DNA of 64,000 nt from Cryptomeria japonica (Eukaryota > Streptophyta > Pinopsida > Cupressales > Cupressaceae): contig NC_081411.1 in the NCBI RefSeq assembly GCF_030272615.1, positions 210,940,744-211,004,743 of the forward strand, in the 5' to 3' direction. Under the pieces are notes generated by a model. The model was given only the letters and a program-made list of their open reading frames with translations, did no database searches and was not told where the DNA came from. Positions within the stretch are counted from its first letter, which is position 1. Each line of letters begins with the position of its first letter. The position numbers were made by a program, and so were the translations under genes. Below, piece by piece: positions 62,471 to 64,000 of the stretch.

Positions 62471-63671
62471 CTACACACTATCACTCACATTTCCAAAAAT
62501 TTTCTCTTCTAGGTGATTCAGCTGTACATGCCGATTGGGGGCCTTCTTGGATGATACCTTTGGTTCAGTATCTATTTGAACTTCACAATATTCATCACCA
62601 GAGTCATCATACTGGTTAACCTGTGGTTGACATCCTTTGTGCATATCTTCATCAAATTTTACATGCACACTCTCAATGACTCTTCTTAGTCTTTTATTGT
62701 AGCATTTGTAGGCTTTGTTGTTAGATGAGTAACCAAGGAAGATTCCTTCATCACTCCTAGAGTCAAAACTTCCTAAACCATCCATATCTTTCTTGATGAA
62801 GCACTTGCTTCCAAATACTTTGAAGTATTTGACTGATGGCTTCCACTCATACCATAACTCATAAGGTGTCATTTTGTTGTTTTTTCTTCATTGAACACGA
62901 TTCAAAGTGTATACAGCAGTATGAACAACTTCCTTCCAATATGTGTCTAGCACACTGGCCTCATTTAATATGGTTCTGGCCATTTCCTTGATTGTCCTAT
63001 TCTTCCTTTATACCACACCATTTTGCTTTGGTGTTCTCAGAGAAAAGTATTTCCTTCAAATTCCATGTTTTTCACAATAATCTTCAAATTAGTTCAATGT
63101 AAACTCTCCACCCCTATCTGATCTTAGGCATTTTAATCTGTACCCACTTTCCTTTTCCACCATTTTTTGAAATATCTTGAATATTTCAAATGCTTGTGAT
63201 TTATCTTGCAGAAAGGTGACCCATGTCATTCTTGAGTAGCCATCAATGAAGAGCATAAAGTATCTTTCACTAGCCAAATCTCTTGTTCGAGTTGGACTAC
63301 ATAGATTTGTATGCACAATTTCAAGTGGTCTTGAGGTGTTGGGCTCCTTTGGCCTGAAACTCACTTTTGTTTGCTTACCTTTTACACATTCATCACAAAA
63401 TGTGTTTACCGCTTTGATGATGGGTGGAATATTCCTCACACACGCCTTTTTTCTTACTATAACTAAGATCAAAATTTATGAGGCCTAATATTCTATGCCA
63501 CATCCAACTTTCATCTACTTGTCCTAACATACATTTAGACTCATAGCATTCCTTCAGATTATAAACATTTCCATCGGTTCTCTTTCCTTCTGCCACAACT
63601 TTACTAGTACTGTCTTTCTTTGTTTGGCAATAGGTTGAGTCAAAGGTGAATCTGTAACATTTGTCACACAT
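62471..63671 (-). pseudogene. Element E pre-integrase and integrase
   Basis: Pieces in minus order: pre-integrase (ESWMWHRILGLINFD), finger (CDECVKGKQTK), core with VHTNLCSP (first catalytic Asp is Asn; usual VHTDLCGP) and CLRSDRGGEF (second Asp intact), then TPKQNGVV followed by a TAA at about 63018 at the position of the catalytic Glu (usual GVVERKN). The C-terminal part is open at 62471-62872 (PYELWYEWKPSVKYFKVFGSKCF). Two catalytic positions are gone, plus several frameshifts. Confidence 0.88.
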
Positions 63672-63851
63672 CTAACTCACACTCAGTAGATTGTGCTTGA
63701 GGCCTTCCACATAATATATATCATGTGCCTTCAGTTTTCCATCAATCCTTAGAGTTCCTTTTCCCTTTATTTTGATGGAGGAATTGTTTCCAAACCTTAC
63801 TGATCCACCATTCTAGTCTTCAAGTTTGATGAATTTTTTTTTGTCACTAGT

Positions 63852-63875
63852 CATATGGTTTGAACAACCACTATC
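63852..63875 (-). pseudogene. Element E protease active site
   Basis: Minus strand reads VVDSGCSNHMTSD, the copia protease motif with an intact DSG. The rest of the protease and gag extend past the right edge or are frame-shifted in this last 330 bp. Confidence 0.8.
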
Positions 63876-64000
63876 TACCACACATAGATTTTTCCTTTCA
63901 ACATGCAAGGTTGTCTGTACTATGAGACTTGATTTTGCCTGTTCCTTTTCTTTCTCAACCCAAACTAGTTTGATTTCCTTCTTCTTATATGTTGCTATAT

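Larger units (their letters stand above)
59307..64000 (-). mobile_element. Ty1/copia element E, right end off the window
   Basis: On the minus strand, pol runs from beyond 64000 through protease, pre-integrase, integrase, RT and RNase H to 60958, then the polypurine tract (60741-60755) and a 3' LTR (60740 to 59307). The order protease-integrase-RT is diagnostic of Ty1/copia. Catalytic and frame damage is extensive. The left boundary TGTTCC at 59307 coincides with the D LTR break. The 5' LTR, gag and right TSD are not in the window. Confidence 0.9.

Overview
This window looks like repeat-dominated intergenic DNA from a large plant nuclear genome. A conifer or other gymnosperm is my guess: it fits the nested Ty3/gypsy chromoviruses, LTRs of 1.5-4 kb, Ty1/copia elements, an RNase H-carrying plant L1-type LINE and heavy decay by nonsense mutation. 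I see no host gene, rRNA, tRNA or CRISPR array. Apart from one long unknown ORF, every protein-like stretch I recognise is retrotransposon-derived and most are broken. The species assignment is inference; the element classes rest on visible motifs.

Layout. (1) 1-1400: AT-rich DNA full of short TCGATGAAA-type words. (2) About 1430-7680, minus strand: a nearly complete but dead LINE with ORF1, endonuclease, reverse transcriptase (RT), zf-RVT and RNase H; ORF1 and ORF2 overlap by ATGA. (3) 7680-9450: no recognised gene. (4) About 9450-12770, plus: a copia-like element F with gag, an internal 481-bp duplication and protease, but an acidic unknown ORF instead of integrase and RT, plus a 3' LTR. 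(5) 12771-15736: no gene; it holds a degenerate repeat. (6) 15742-36333, minus: gypsy chromovirus A. It is split by gypsy chromovirus B (18977-31796), which is itself split by insertion C (22882-27874). All three have exact target-site duplications (TSDs): CAAAA, ATTTA and CTACCTAT. C carries a frame of about 1,050 codons that I do not recognise. (7) 36339-37035: LINE RT fragment. (8) 37036-41931: a possible 4.2-kb LTR with a 22-bp minisatellite, a telo-box palindrome and a TATA box, then a short internal remnant. (9) 41932-42190: copia LTR fragment, then two hairpins. (10) 42600-43765: pyrimidine-rich tract. (11) 43768-47671: a 20-bp satellite in mixed orientation. (12) 47672-59306, plus: gypsy element D with a 3.95-kb 5' LTR, gag-pol and a shortened 3' LTR. 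(13) 59307-64000, minus: copia element E, abutting the D 3' LTR and leaving the window at the right.

Insertion order. A came before B, and B before C. D lies in the edge of the satellite and E probably lies in D. The two D LTRs are nearly identical although D coding is broken, so D was probably copied in trans as a defective passenger. The best candidate for something undescribed is insertion C: a 4,993-bp unit with TG...CA ends, an 8-bp TSD, no LTRs that I can see and one long coding frame of unknown type. The inverted 20-bp satellite with longer-range periodicity is second.
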